A DNA stretch of 64,000 nucleotides, from assembly GCF_040730185.1 (NCBI RefSeq), contig NZ_CP160402.1:4216001-4280000 (forward strand), written 5' to 3'. The notes below the pieces were generated by a model. That model searched no databases, was not told the DNA's origin, and worked only from the letters and a program-made list of their open reading frames with translations. How positions within the stretch are numbered: the stretch's first letter is position 1; every line of letters begins with the position of its first letter. Shown here one piece after another: positions 49,376-57,800 of the stretch. A program made the position numbers and the translations under genes. The DNA is from Streptomyces sp. Je 1-332. GTDB lineage: Bacteria > Actinomycetota > Actinomycetes > Streptomycetales > Streptomycetaceae.

Positions 49376-51250
49376 ATGGCACGTGCGGTCGGCATCGACC
49401 TGGGCACGACTAACTCTGTCGTCAGCGTTCTTGAAGGCGGCGAGCCCACCGTCATCACCAACGCCGAGGGCGCCAGGACCACGCCGTCCGTCGTCGCCTT
49501 CGCGAAGAACGGCGAGGTGCTTGTCGGCGAGGTCGCCAAGCGCCAGGCGGTCACGAACGTCGACAGGACCATCCGCTCGGTCAAGCGCCACATGGGCACT
49601 GACTGGAAGGTGGACATCGACGACAAGGGGTTCAACCCCCAGCAGATCTCGGCGTTCATCCTGCAGAAGCTGAAGCGCGACGCCGAGTCGTACCTGGGCG
49701 AGAAGGTGGCCGACGCGGTCATCACCGTCCCGGCGTACTTCAACGACTCGGAGCGCCAGGCGACGAAGGAGGCCGGCGAGATCGCGGGCCTGAACGTCCT
49801 GCGCATCGTGAACGAGCCGACGGCCGCCGCTCTCGCGTACGGCCTCGACAAGGACGACCAGACGATCCTCGTCTTCGACCTCGGTGGCGGCACCTTCGAC
49901 GTGTCCCTCCTGGAGATCGGCGATGGCGTCGTCGAGGTGAAGGCCACGAACGGCGACAACCACCTCGGTGGTGACGACTGGGACCAGCGCGTCGTCGACT
50001 ACCTGGTCAAGCAGTTCAACAACGGCCACGGCGTGGACCTCGCCAAGGACAAGATGGCGCTCCAGCGTCTGCGCGAGGCGGCCGAGAAGGCCAAGATCGA
50101 GCTGTCCTCCTCCACGGAGACCACGATCAACCTGCCGTACATCACGGCGTCCGCCGAGGGCCCGCTGCACCTGGACGAGAAGCTCACGCGCGCCCAGTTT
50201 CAGCAGCTCACGTCCGACCTTCTGGAGCGCTGCAAGACGCCGTTCCACAACGTCATCAAGGACGCGGGCATCCAGCTCTCCGAGATCGACCACGTCGTTC
50301 TCGTCGGTGGCTCGACCCGTATGCCCGCCGTCGCGGAGCTCGTCAAGGAGCTGACCGGCGGCCAGGACGCCAACAAGGGCGTGAACCCGGACGAGGTCGT
50401 CGCCATCGGCGCCGCGCTCCAGGCCGGTGTCCTCAAGGGCGAGGTCAAGGACGTCCTGCTCCTCGACGTCACCCCGCTGTCCCTCGGCATCGAGACCAAG
50501 GGAGGGATCATGACCAAGCTCATCGAGCGCAACACCACGATCCCGACCAAGCGCTCCGAGATCTTCACGACGGCCGAGGACAACCAGCCGTCCGTCCAGA
50601 TCCAGGTCTACCAGGGCGAGCGCGAGATCGCGGCGTACAACAAGAAGCTCGGGATGTTCGAGCTCACGGGCCTGCCGCCGGCCCCGCGCGGTGTCCCGCA
50701 GATCGAGGTCGCCTTCGACATCGACGCCAACGGCATCATGCACGTGACCGCGAAGGACCTCGGCACGGGCAAGGAGCAGAAGATGACCGTCACCGGCGGC
50801 TCCTCGCTGCCGAAGGACGAGGTCGACCGCATGCGCCAGGAGGCCGAGCAGTACGCGGACGAGGACCACAAGCGCCGCGAGGCCGCCGAGTCCCGCAACC
50901 AGGGCGAGCAGCTCGTCTACCAGACGGAGAAGTTCCTTAACGACAACGCGGACAAGGTCCCCGGTGACGTGAAGACCGAGGTCGAGTCCGCCGTCGAAGA
51001 GCTGAAGGAAAAGCTCAAGGGCGAGGACACCGCGGAGATCCGCACGGCCACCGAGAAGGTCGCGGCCGTCTCGCAGAAGCTCGGCCAGGCCATGTACGCG
51101 GACGCGCAGGCCGCCGGCGGCGAGGGCGCTGCCCCCGGTGCCGAGGGCGACGAGGCCCCGAACATGTCCAAGGACAAGGACGACGACGTGGTCGACGCCG
51201 AGATCGTCGACGACGAGAAGCCCGGTGACTCGAAGGGCGGCGCCGCATGA
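49376..51250 (+). CDS. dnaK: Chaperone DnaK (Hsp70)
   Basis: ATP-driven chaperone that binds exposed hydrophobic peptides with DnaJ and GrpE. The 624-aa protein has the nucleotide-binding domain (1-~365: [54 protein letters not shown]), the linker [11 protein letters not shown] and the substrate-binding domain plus an acidic C-terminus ([20 protein letters not shown], ...GDSKGGAA). Preceded by GGAGG. It is the first gene of the dnaK-grpE-dnaJ-hspR operon, autoregulated by HspR (HAIR before it) with DnaK as corepressor as known in Streptomyces. Confidence 0.99.
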   Translation: MARAVGIDLGTTNSVVSVLEGGEPTVITNAEGARTTPSVVAFAKNGEVLVGEVAKRQAVTNVDRTIRSVKRHMGTDWKVDIDDKGFNPQQISAFILQKLKRDAESYLGEKVADAVITVPAYFNDSERQATKEAGEIAGLNVLRIVNEPTAAALAYGLDKDDQTILVFDLGGGTFDVSLLEIGDGVVEVKATNGDNHLGGDDWDQRVVDYLVKQFNNGHGVDLAKDKMALQRLREAAEKAKIELSSSTETTINLPYITASAEGPLHLDEKLTRAQFQQLTSDLLERCKTPFHNVIKDAGIQLSEIDHVVLVGGSTRMPAVAELVKELTGGQDANKGVNPDEVVAIGAALQAGVLKGEVKDVLLLDVTPLSLGIETKGGIMTKLIERNTTIPTKRSEIFTTAEDNQPSVQIQVYQGEREIAAYNKKLGMFELTGLPPAPRGVPQIEVAFDIDANGIMHVTAKDLGTGKEQKMTVTGGSSLPKDEVDRMRQEAEQYADEDHKRREAAESRNQGEQLVYQTEKFLNDNADKVPGDVKTEVESAVEELKEKLKGEDTAEIRTATEKVAAVSQKLGQAMYADAQAAGGEGAAPGAEGDEAPNMSKDKDDDVVDAEIVDDEKPGDSKGGAA

Positions 51251-51963
51251 CCGAGGAGACTCCGGGCTTCGGCGACAACGCCGAGAAGCCTGACGTCCCC
51301 TCCGGCGCCACCCCTGATGACGCGGCGCCGCAGGCCGCCGAGCCCTCCACCGAGGAGGGCCCGGCGGCCCCGGCCGGGGACGCAGCAAGCAGCACGACGG
51401 ACCAGTCCGCCCAGGACGTGGGTCTGATCGCCCAGCTGGACCAGGTGCGTACGGCGCTCGGCGAGCGCACGGCGGACCTCCAGCGGCTCCAGGCGGAGTA
51501 CCAGAACTACCGCCGCCGTGTGGAGCGGGACAAGGTCACGGTCAAGGAGATCGCCGCGGCGAACCTCCTGTCCGAGCTCCTCCCGACCCTCGACGACGTC
51601 GGCCGCGCCCGTGAACACGGCGAGCTGGTCGGCGGCTTCAAGTCGGTCGCGGAAGCGCTGGAGACGGTCGTCGCCAAGATGGGCCTTCAGCAGTTCGGCA
51701 AGGAGGGCGAGCCCTTCGACCCGACGATCCACGAGGCCCTGATGCACTCGTACGCGCCCGACGTCACCGAGACGACGTGCGTCGCGATCCTGCAGCCGGG
51801 GTATCGCATCGGCGAGCGCACCATCCGCCCCGCGCGGGTGGCCGTGGCCGAGCCGCAGCCGGGCGCGCAGACGGTCAAGGGTGAGTCCGAGACCGCTGCT
51901 CCCAAGGACTCCGCCGACGCGGCGGAGGACAAGGAGACCGGTGGCGGCCCGGACGAGGGCTGA
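51247..51963 (+). CDS. grpE: Nucleotide exchange factor GrpE
   Basis: Releases ADP from DnaK. The 238-aa protein has an acidic disordered N-terminus (1-58), a long coiled-coil ([40 protein letters not shown]) and the C-terminal beta domain ([34 protein letters not shown]). ATGA overlap with dnaK: translational coupling. A normal length for actinobacteria. Confidence 0.97.
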   Translation: MTEETPGFGDNAEKPDVPSGATPDDAAPQAAEPSTEEGPAAPAGDAASSTTDQSAQDVGLIAQLDQVRTALGERTADLQRLQAEYQNYRRRVERDKVTVKEIAAANLLSELLPTLDDVGRAREHGELVGGFKSVAEALETVVAKMGLQQFGKEGEPFDPTIHEALMHSYAPDVTETTCVAILQPGYRIGERTIRPARVAVAEPQPGAQTVKGESETAAPKDSADAAEDKETGGGPDEG

Positions 51964-52004
51964 CACATCGGAGTTGTTGTGAAGCGAGAGGAGGGACGTC
52001 GGGG

Positions 52005-53210
52005 ATGAGCACCAAGGACTTCATCGAGAAGGACTACTACAAGGTCCTCGGCGTCCCCAAGGACGCCACGGAAGCCGAGATCAAGAAGGCGTACCGGAAA
52101 CTCGCACGCGAGAACCACCCGGACGCCAACAAGGGCAATCCCAAGGCCGAAGAGCGCTTCAAGGAGGTCTCCGAGGCGAACGACGTCCTCGGCGACCCCA
52201 AGAAGCGCAAGGAGTACGACGAAGCGCGTGCCCTCTTCGGCAACGGCGGCTTCAGGGCCGGCCCCCCGGGCGCGGGCGGCGGCGGTTCGTTCAACTTCGA
52301 CCTGGGCGACCTCTTCGGAGGCGGCGCCCCGGGCGGTGGAGCGGGCGGCGCCGGCGGCGGCTTCGGGGGCGGTCTGGGTGACGTCTTCGGGGGCCTGTTC
52401 AACCGAGGCGGCACGGGCGCGGGCGGCGCGGGCACGCGTACGCAGCCCCGGCGCGGCCAGGACATCGAGTCCGAGGTCACGCTGAGCTTCACGGAGGCGG
52501 TGGACGGGGCCACGGTCCCGCTCCGGATGTCATCGCAGGCTCCCTGCAAGGCCTGTTCCGGCACCGGCGACAAGAACGGCACACCGCGCGTGTGCCCGAC
52601 CTGCGTCGGCACGGGCCAGGTCACGCGGGGAGGCGGCGGCGGTTTCTCCCTCACGGACCCCTGCGTGGACTGCAAGGGGCGTGGGCTCATCGCCCAGGAC
52701 GCCTGCGAGGTCTGCAAGGGCTCGGGCCGCGCGAAGTCGTCACGCACGATGCAGGTGCGGATCCCGGCGGGCGTCTCGGACGGCCAGCGGATCCGGCTGC
52801 GCGGCAAGGGCGGTCCCGGTGAACGGGGCGGTCCGGCGGGCGACTTGTACGTGGTCGTGCACGTCGACACCCATCCGGTCTTCGGCCGCAAGGGCGACAA
52901 CCTCACGGTCACGGTGCCGGTGACGTTCGCCGAGGCTGCCCTGGGCGGCGAGGTGAAGGTTCCCACCCTGGGCGGGCCGCCGGTCACCCTGAAGCTGCCG
53001 CCGGGCACCCCCAACGGTCGTACGATGCGGGCGCGGGGCAAGGGCGCGGTCCGCAAGGACGGTTCGCGGGGCGACCTGCTGGTGACGGTGGAGGTGTCGG
53101 TCCCGACATCCCTGTCGGACACGGCGAAGGAAGCCCTGGAGTCCTACCGCGAGGCGACTGCGGACGACGATCCGCGGGCAGAACTGTTCCAGGCCGCGAA
53201 GGGAGCATGA
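52005..53210 (+). CDS. dnaJ: Chaperone DnaJ (Hsp40, type I)
   Basis: Stimulates DnaK ATPase and hands it substrates. The 401-aa protein has a J domain (residues 8-73, with HPD in RENHPDANKGNP), a Gly/Phe-rich region (~80-145), a zinc-finger domain with four Cys pairs (CKACSGTGDK, CPTCVGTGQ, CVDCKGRG, CEVCKGSGR near residues 185-245), and the C-terminal substrate domains. It is the third gene of the dnaK operon, 42 bp after grpE with a ribosome site GGAGGGACG. Confidence 0.97.
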   Translation: MSTKDFIEKDYYKVLGVPKDATEAEIKKAYRKLARENHPDANKGNPKAEERFKEVSEANDVLGDPKKRKEYDEARALFGNGGFRAGPPGAGGGGSFNFDLGDLFGGGAPGGGAGGAGGGFGGGLGDVFGGLFNRGGTGAGGAGTRTQPRRGQDIESEVTLSFTEAVDGATVPLRMSSQAPCKACSGTGDKNGTPRVCPTCVGTGQVTRGGGGGFSLTDPCVDCKGRGLIAQDACEVCKGSGRAKSSRTMQVRIPAGVSDGQRIRLRGKGGPGERGGPAGDLYVVVHVDTHPVFGRKGDNLTVTVPVTFAEAALGGEVKVPTLGGPPVTLKLPPGTPNGRTMRARGKGAVRKDGSRGDLLVTVEVSVPTSLSDTAKEALESYREATADDDPRAELFQAAKGA

Positions 53211-53211
53211 G

Positions 53212-53676
53212 ATGGACGGCCGTCGTCGACAGTCCAATTTCGGGCGGGCGTACCAACTGACCGATGAGACGCCGGTCTACGTCATCTCGGTGGCCGCCCA
53301 GCTTTCCGGCCTGCATCCGCAGACCCTGCGCCAGTACGACCGCCTCGGTCTGGTCTCCCCGGACCGCACGGCGGGTCGTGGCCGGCGCTACTCGGCCCGC
53401 GACATCGAACTGCTGCGCACGGTGCAGCAGTTGTCGCAGGAAGAGGGCATCAACCTCGCCGGCATCAAGCGCATCATCGAGCTGGAGAACCAGGTCGCGG
53501 CGCTGCAGGCGAGGGTGGTCGAACTGTCCAGCGCCGTGGAGGGCGCCGCCGCGGCGATGCAGCAGCGCGAGGCGGCGGTGCACGCTTCGTACCGCCGCGA
53601 CCTGGTCCCGTACCAGGACGTGCAGCAGGCGAGCGCGCTGGTGGTGTGGCGGCCCAAGAGGTCGTCGGAGCAGTAG
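53212..53676 (+). CDS. hspR: Heat-shock repressor HspR (MerR family)
   Basis: A 154-aa MerR-type repressor that binds HAIR sites before dnaK and clpB, with DnaK as corepressor. N-terminal HTH (VYVISVAAQLSGLHPQTLRQ, YDRLGLVSPDRTAGRGRRYS) typical of HspR, then a coiled coil (~75-120) and an Ala/Gln-rich tail. The dnaJ stop is next to the ATG (1 bp gap). Last gene of the operon, ended by a 14-bp hairpin. It closes the negative feedback loop of the heat-shock regulon in this window. Confidence 0.96.
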   Translation: MDGRRRQSNFGRAYQLTDETPVYVISVAAQLSGLHPQTLRQYDRLGLVSPDRTAGRGRRYSARDIELLRTVQQLSQEEGINLAGIKRIIELENQVAALQARVVELSSAVEGAAAAMQQREAAVHASYRRDLVPYQDVQQASALVVWRPKRSSEQ

Positions 53677-53696
53677 ATTTCTCGTGTTGTGAGTGT

Positions 53697-53728
53697 CGGG
53701 GCCGGGAGGTGAGAACCTCCCGGCCCCG
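53697..53728 (+). terminator. Terminator of the dnaK operon
   Basis: Stem CGGGGCCGGGAGGT (53697-53710) / ACCTCCCGGCCCCG (53715-53728), loop GAGA, 20 bp after hspR. Confidence 0.85.
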
Positions 53729-53776
53729 CCGTCTTGATGTCTTGCTGTTTCTTCAGGGGGAAGTGGAGGACTCACC

Positions 53777-54280
53777 ATGGCCATGGTGGGACTGTTCTGG
53801 ATCGCCGAGGGCGATGTGTACGTGGGCGCGAAGCCGTCGGGGCTCGCGGCGGGGGTGCGGCTGACACCGGAGGGCGTGGTGGCCCTGGGGGACAAGCAGG
53901 GCGGCCTGTGGCCCTGGGAGGACGTCCACGCGCTGGTGGCGCGGGACGTCCCCGTGAAGTCCCTCAAGCGCAACGTGGGTGTGCTGGTGGACCTGGCGCT
54001 GACGGTGGGCCTCGGCGGGGGCGACGAGGCACCGACGATGACGCTGCGCGTCTCGGACGCCGGTGGCGACACGGACCTTACGGTGTACACGGCGGCGGCG
54101 ACGGGTTACTCCCAGGCGGAGTACGAACTCTCCCGCGAGCTCCTGTCGCGCCTGACGCAGGGCGCGGGCACGCTGCTGACGACGCTGGCGGCGATGGCGG
54201 AGTGGGGCAGGCGCCACGAGGGCGGGACGCCGAGGGCGGCGGAACGCGAGAACCTACTGCGAACGTGGACGGAATCCTGA
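53777..54280 (+). CDS. Conserved hypothetical protein (167 aa)
   Basis: No known domain is recognised. The 167-aa protein starts MAMVGLFWIAEGDVYVGAKP and has a beta-rich N-terminal part (KPSGLAAGVRLTPEGVVALG, KQGGLWPWEDVHALVARD) and a helical C-terminal part (YELSRELLSRLTQGAGTLL). Cytosolic. The stop overlaps the start of the deaminase gene (TGATG), so they are translated together; a shared pathway is possible but unproven. It follows the dnaK operon terminator and probably has its own promoter. Confidence 0.7.
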   Translation: MAMVGLFWIAEGDVYVGAKPSGLAAGVRLTPEGVVALGDKQGGLWPWEDVHALVARDVPVKSLKRNVGVLVDLALTVGLGGGDEAPTMTLRVSDAGGDTDLTVYTAAATGYSQAEYELSRELLSRLTQGAGTLLTTLAAMAEWGRRHEGGTPRAAERENLLRTWTES

Positions 54281-54756
54281 TGGACGAGCGGGACCTGAAG
54301 CATCTGCGCCGCTGCGTGGAACTGGCGCGGGAGGCCCTGAAGGTGGGCGACGAACCCTTCGGCTCACTCCTGGTGTCGGCGGACGGCGAGGTCCTGAAGG
54401 AGGACCGCAACCGCGTGGCGGGCGGCGACCACACCCGCCACCCGGAGTTCGAACTGGCCCGCTGGTCGGCGGACCACCTGACGCCTCAGGAGCGGTCGAG
54501 GGCAACGGTCTACACCTCGGGCGAACACTGCCCCATGTGCGCGGCGGCACACGGCTGGGTAGGCCTGGGCCGCATCGTGTACGCGGCATCGTCGGAGCAA
54601 CTCGGCTCATGGCTGAGGGACTTGGGCGCCCCGCCGCCCCCGGTCAACCCCCTCCCGATCGGGGCGATCGCCCCGGGAGTACGGGTGGAGGGCCCGGCCC
54701 CGGAACTGGCCTCGGAGATCAGGGAGTTGCATCGGCGGTTGCACGCGGGCGGCTGA
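54280..54756 (+). CDS. Nucleoside deaminase-like protein with HPE motif
   Basis: A 158-aa protein of the cytidine/guanine-deaminase-like superfamily. Zinc-binding motifs: HTRHPEFELARW near residue 47 and SGEHCPMCAAAHG near residue 79. The usual H-A-E is H-P-E here, keeping His (zinc) and Glu (proton shuttle); the PCxxC pair is HCPMC. It therefore should be an active zinc deaminase of a base or nucleoside, but which one cannot be told. Translationally coupled to the upstream gene (TGATG). Confidence 0.85.
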   Translation: MDERDLKHLRRCVELAREALKVGDEPFGSLLVSADGEVLKEDRNRVAGGDHTRHPEFELARWSADHLTPQERSRATVYTSGEHCPMCAAAHGWVGLGRIVYAASSEQLGSWLRDLGAPPPPVNPLPIGAIAPGVRVEGPAPELASEIRELHRRLHAGG

Positions 54757-54775
54757 GGCGTGACGTCCTGCCACC

Positions 54776-55435
54776 TCAGTTGTCGGTGTCCAGTATTCCT
54801 GACTGCCCGATGAGATAACCGAGTTGCCCGCGGCTGTGGCTGCCGAGGGTGGAGGCGAGCTTGGCGATGTGGACGCGGGCGGTGCGGATGTTCATGCCCA
54901 GACGGGCGGCTATCTCGGAGTCGGTGTGGCCTTCGATCAGCAGGCCGGCCACGGCCCGCTGGCGGGTGGTGATGCCGTTGTCCGAGGGCTGTGGTGCGGC
55001 TCGGGGAAACATGGGTGTGGCCATGTGCCATTGGCGCTCGAAGGCTGTCACGAGGTAGCCGACCAGGGCGGGGTGGCGGACTTCGAGGGCCCGGGTGTTG
55101 CCTTGGTGTCCGGGGATGAACGCCACCGCGCGGTCCAGGATGACCAGGCGGTCGGTGATCTCGTCGAGGGTACGGACCTCGACGTCCCCGTCCAGTTGCT
55201 CGTAGTGCGCGAGGACGGGCAGCGAGTGCCGTGAGGTGTGCTGGTAGAGCGTACGCATCCGGCAGCCTCGCGAGAGCATGGCCTGCTCGCGAGGCAGGGC
55301 GGCGGCGAGGACCTCGGGCGGTCGGCTCCCGCCCGGTTGTACGGTCAGCAGTTCCTCCGTGGCCTCGGCCGCTGCGCGTGCGATGGCGTCGTTGATGCGG
55401 GGGAGGCCGTCGAGCGCGGTGATCGCAGGCGGCAT
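54776..55435 (-). CDS. LuxR-type HTH regulator, shortened paralogue
   Basis: A 219-aa regulator whose whole length aligns with residues ~115-327 of the next gene upstream (e.g. PRINDAIARAAAEATEELLT against KRINEAIGVATAECQTEILT). The C-terminal LuxR-type HTH lies at ~155-210 (GLLIEGHTDSEIAARLGMNI, RTARVHIAKLASTLGSHSRG). The first ~115 residues of the paralogue are missing. ATG at 55435 with AGGGAG 8 bp before it; 22 bp downstream of the paralogue's stop, so an operon. It has the central TrmB-like part and the HTH but not the paralogue's N-terminal part. Target unknown. Confidence 0.8.
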   Translation of the reverse strand: MPPAITALDGLPRINDAIARAAAEATEELLTVQPGGSRPPEVLAAALPREQAMLSRGCRMRTLYQHTSRHSLPVLAHYEQLDGDVEVRTLDEITDRLVILDRAVAFIPGHQGNTRALEVRHPALVGYLVTAFERQWHMATPMFPRAAPQPSDNGITTRQRAVAGLLIEGHTDSEIAARLGMNIRTARVHIAKLASTLGSHSRGQLGYLIGQSGILDTDN

Positions 55436-55457
55436 TCCGCTCACTCCCTGACCGATT

Positions 55458-56441
55458 TCAGTGATCTCTCTCGAGGATCCCGGACTGTGCGATCAGATAA
55501 CCGAGTTGCGCTCGGCTTCCACTGCCCAGGGCCGCGGCGATCTTTGCGATGTGGGAGCGGCAGGTGCGGACGTTCATGCCGAGGCGGCGGGCGATGGCCT
55601 CGTCCACGTGTCCCTCGATGAGGAGCCTGGCTATGGTGCGCTGGACGCCGGTGATGCCGTCGGTGGCGGGGGCGTAGGGGGTCTCTTCGAGGAGGGGAGC
55701 CGCGCGTTGCCAGAGTTGCTCGAAGACGTTCGCCAGGTACTCGACGAGCCCCGGGTGCCTGAGTTCCAGGGCTACTTGGCGATCGTCCCGCGCGGGTATG
55801 AAGGCAACGGTGCGGTCGAAGATCATCAGGCGTTCGATGAGTTCCTCCAGGGTCCGCACCTCCACCTTGCCTTGTTTCATGTACTCGGCATAGGCGATCG
55901 TGCCTTGGCTGTGCCGAGCGGTGTGCTGGTAGAGGGTCCGCATGGTGATGCCGCGCTCGATGATGCCCTGGCTTCGCTCCACGGCCTCGGTGAGGATGGC
56001 CTCGCTCCGCCCGCCGCCGGGTTGCACCGTGAGGATCTCGGTCTGGCACTCGGCGGTGGCGACTCCTATGGCCTCGTTGATCCGCTTGACGCCCTCCAGA
56101 ACCGTTATCGCATGGACCGGCGTCCTGTCCTGAGCGGTGATGGCCATGAATGGCTCGAAGGTTTCGGTCAGTTCGACTGCGCGGGACCTGCGTTCCTGGA
56201 TCTCACGCTCAAGAGGCCGCAGGCGCTGAGCGAGTACGGCCGTCGGCGGAAGAGGGCGGAGCCAGCCGGCGTCATCGGGATCAGGGTGCAGGAGGGCGAA
56301 TTCCACCAGGCAAGGAGCCAGTGCGACTTCAGTGCGCGCTATGCGCCCCGAGCGCAGAGCGCTGGCGTAGAGCCTCTTTCCCTCGTCGCACAGGTCAGCC
56401 ATGGAATGAGGATGTGCCCGAATTGGGCTGCTTGTTGTCAT
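55458..56441 (-). CDS. TrmB-like/LuxR-type HTH transcriptional regulator
   Basis: A 327-aa regulator. N-terminal part (~15-115) is helical (LCDEGKRLYASALRSGRIAR, PLEREIQERRSRAVELTETF), the middle (~115-250) resembles the phospholipase-D-like or TrmB C-terminal sensor domains, and the LuxR-type HTH is at ~265-320 (IARLLIEGHVDEAIARRLGM, RTCRSHIAKIAAALG). It is divergent from the small membrane peptide gene at 56549 (107-bp gap), so it probably controls that unit. Confidence 0.85.
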   Translation of the reverse strand: MTTSSPIRAHPHSMADLCDEGKRLYASALRSGRIARTEVALAPCLVEFALLHPDPDDAGWLRPLPPTAVLAQRLRPLEREIQERRSRAVELTETFEPFMAITAQDRTPVHAITVLEGVKRINEAIGVATAECQTEILTVQPGGGRSEAILTEAVERSQGIIERGITMRTLYQHTARHSQGTIAYAEYMKQGKVEVRTLEELIERLMIFDRTVAFIPARDDRQVALELRHPGLVEYLANVFEQLWQRAAPLLEETPYAPATDGITGVQRTIARLLIEGHVDEAIARRLGMNVRTCRSHIAKIAAALGSGSRAQLGYLIAQSGILERDH

Positions 56442-56548
56442 ATCTCCATCCCCCAGGGTCCTGAACGTGCAGGAACATGATGCATCGCTCCTGTGGTGTT
56501 CGCATGGCTGAATGAGCCATCGTCTTGGAAGGCCGGGGGAGAGTCGCT

Positions 56549-56755
56549 ATGGAAGTGAGGACGAAGCGCGCTATGTGCAAGGGAATGCTTCGCTCGGTAC
56601 TTGTCGGTGCCTTCTCCATTGGGTTGGCCATCAGTGCGTGGAGTGCTCTCGACACGCTGGGGAGTTCCGAGCCCGCGGCCACTCATATCTCGGTGCCCAA
56701 TGCGGCGCCCCCGGACATCATTTGGAACACCGCCCCGGCGGGAGCAAGAGCATGA
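56549..56755 (+). CDS. Small membrane or secreted peptide (68 aa)
   Basis: A 68-aa peptide: positive N-region MEVRTKRAMCKGMLRS, hydrophobic helix VLVGAFSIGLAISAWSAL (residues ~17-34), then a short Pro/Ala-rich outside tail (SSEPAATHISVPNAAPPDII). The ATG follows GGGGGAGAG. TGA overlaps the ATG of the Rieske-like gene (ATGA), so the two are coupled. It may be a signal peptide plus ~30-residue exported peptide, or a single-span membrane peptide. I recognise no family. It lies opposite the LuxR gene. Confidence 0.65.
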   Translation: MEVRTKRAMCKGMLRSVLVGAFSIGLAISAWSALDTLGSSEPAATHISVPNAAPPDIIWNTAPAGARA

Positions 56756-57123
56756 GTACTCCCCCCGACGACCGCACCTTCCGCCGGGAAATGGCCACCG
56801 CCTACCGCTCCGGTTGGCACTTCATCGATCTCGCCACCGCGATACCCCACGCCGGCGACTCGTTGATGGTCACGCTCCTCGGTGAGCCAGTAGTCGTCAC
56901 CCGTGACGACGAGGAGGAGATCCGGGCCTACCGGTGCCTCCGCAAGCCGCGCGGCGCCCCCCAGCCCGTGCGGTGTGCCATTCGGTACGGGATGGTCTTC
57001 GTCAATCTCGACCGGCGTGATCACCAGCTGGTCGGTGAGCCGGGGCAGCCGGGCGGCCGGCAGCAGGACCAGCAGAGTTCCACCACTACAAGAGCCATCA
57101 CAGCCACCCCCCGCAGCGCCTGA
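56752..57123 (+). CDS. Rieske-like protein lacking cluster-binding histidines
   Basis: A 123-aa protein whose residues ~20-90 look like the N-terminal Rieske part of ring-hydroxylating oxygenases: GWHFIDLATAIPHAGDSLMV, TLLGEPVVVTRDDEEEIRAY, then RCLRKPRGAPQPVRCAIRYG and MVFVNLD. In an active Rieske centre the ligands are C-x-H and C-x2-H; here both Cys are kept (C62, C75) but the His positions are Arg (R64, R78). The catalytic iron domain is absent. It is therefore probably a protein-binding or regulatory relative, not an oxygenase. The C-terminal 30 residues are low complexity. Translationally coupled to the peptide gene. Confidence 0.6.
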   Translation: MSTPPDDRTFRREMATAYRSGWHFIDLATAIPHAGDSLMVTLLGEPVVVTRDDEEEIRAYRCLRKPRGAPQPVRCAIRYGMVFVNLDRRDHQLVGEPGQPGGRQQDQQSSTTTRAITATPRSA

Positions 57124-57166
57124 CGCGATCCCCCGTCGTTGTACATCGCGCAGGTGCTTCCCCCAG

Positions 57167-57206
57167 CAGCGGCGCCACCGTGGACCTGAACACGGTGGCG
57201 CCGCTG
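57167..57206. terminator. Hairpin between Rieske-like and PPOX genes
   Basis: Perfect 16-bp stem CAGCGGCGCCACCGTG (57167-57182) / CACGGTGGCGCCGCTG (57191-57206), 8-nt loop. It serves the two convergent genes. Confidence 0.8.
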
Positions 57207-57243
57207 TGGTGTGTGCGGCAGGGACGCCGCCGTGGGCACGTGG

Positions 57244-57678
57244 TCAGCGGGCGGTCAGGGCCTTCTGCCCCATCGCCCGCGTCAGCGTGATCTCGATCAG
57301 CGCCCGGTGCGGATTCGGCCTCGGCGGCCGCCCGTACCGCTCCTCGAAGCGACGCTCGCCCTCCGCGATCTCCGCCGGCTCGGTGCGCACGCGCGCGTGC
57401 CCTTCCAGCGTCGCCCAGCGCCGCCCGTCGACCTGGCAGACCGCCACCCGCGCCCCCGCGCCCGTGCCGTCCGGCCCCTCCGCCGCCAGGACGTGGCGGA
57501 CCTTCGCGCTCGACCTGCTCGCCAGTACGCGGGCCACACCCGCCTCCGGGTCGTACGTCACGCAGACCGGGACGACGTGCGGGGTGCCGTCGGGGCGTGG
57601 TGTCGTCAGCGTGCACAGGTGCCGTTCACGCCAGAAGCTGAGGTAGGCGGGGGTGGGGTGGTGTGGGTCCATGGCCAT
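57244..57678 (-). CDS. Pyridoxamine-5'-phosphate-oxidase-fold (F420/FMN) protein
   Basis: A 144-aa split-barrel flavin- or F420-binding protein of the PPOX class. LCTLTTPRPDGTPHVVPVCV near residue 20, ARVLASRSSAKVRHVLA near residue 49 and GRRWATLEGHARVRTEPAEI near residue 82 are typical of this group. Such proteins reduce or oxidise diverse substrates or degrade heme; the substrate here is unknown. Start MAMDPHHPTPAYL at 57678. Divergent from clpB; the HAIR operator of clpB lies between. Confidence 0.85.
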   Translation of the reverse strand: MAMDPHHPTPAYLSFWRERHLCTLTTPRPDGTPHVVPVCVTYDPEAGVARVLASRSSAKVRHVLAAEGPDGTGAGARVAVCQVDGRRWATLEGHARVRTEPAEIAEGERRFEERYGRPPRPNPHRALIEITLTRAMGQKALTAR

Positions 57679-57715
57679 GGAGTGGAACCTAGCCGCTCGA
57701 ACGTCCCCCGCTTCC

Positions 57716-57736
57716 CTTGAGTGGAATAGACTCAAC
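57716..57736. promoter_or_regulatory. HAIR operator for HspR before clpB
   Basis: CTTGAGT-N7-ACTCAAC, one base off the HAIR consensus. It overlaps a possible -35 (TTGAGT 57717-57722), 16 bp before -10 TATGTA (57739-57744). Confidence 0.92.
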
Positions 57737-57800
57737 TTTATGTACGCTGTTTAGGTCAGGTGGGTTCGCGGAACCCGCCGACCGTAGGCAATGCGGATCG

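Noticed and set aside
56549-56755. The 68-aa peptide as a lanthipeptide or lasso precursor
   Set aside because: No cyclase, dehydratase, protease or radical SAM enzyme nearby, and no Cys/Ser/Thr-rich core at the C-terminus.
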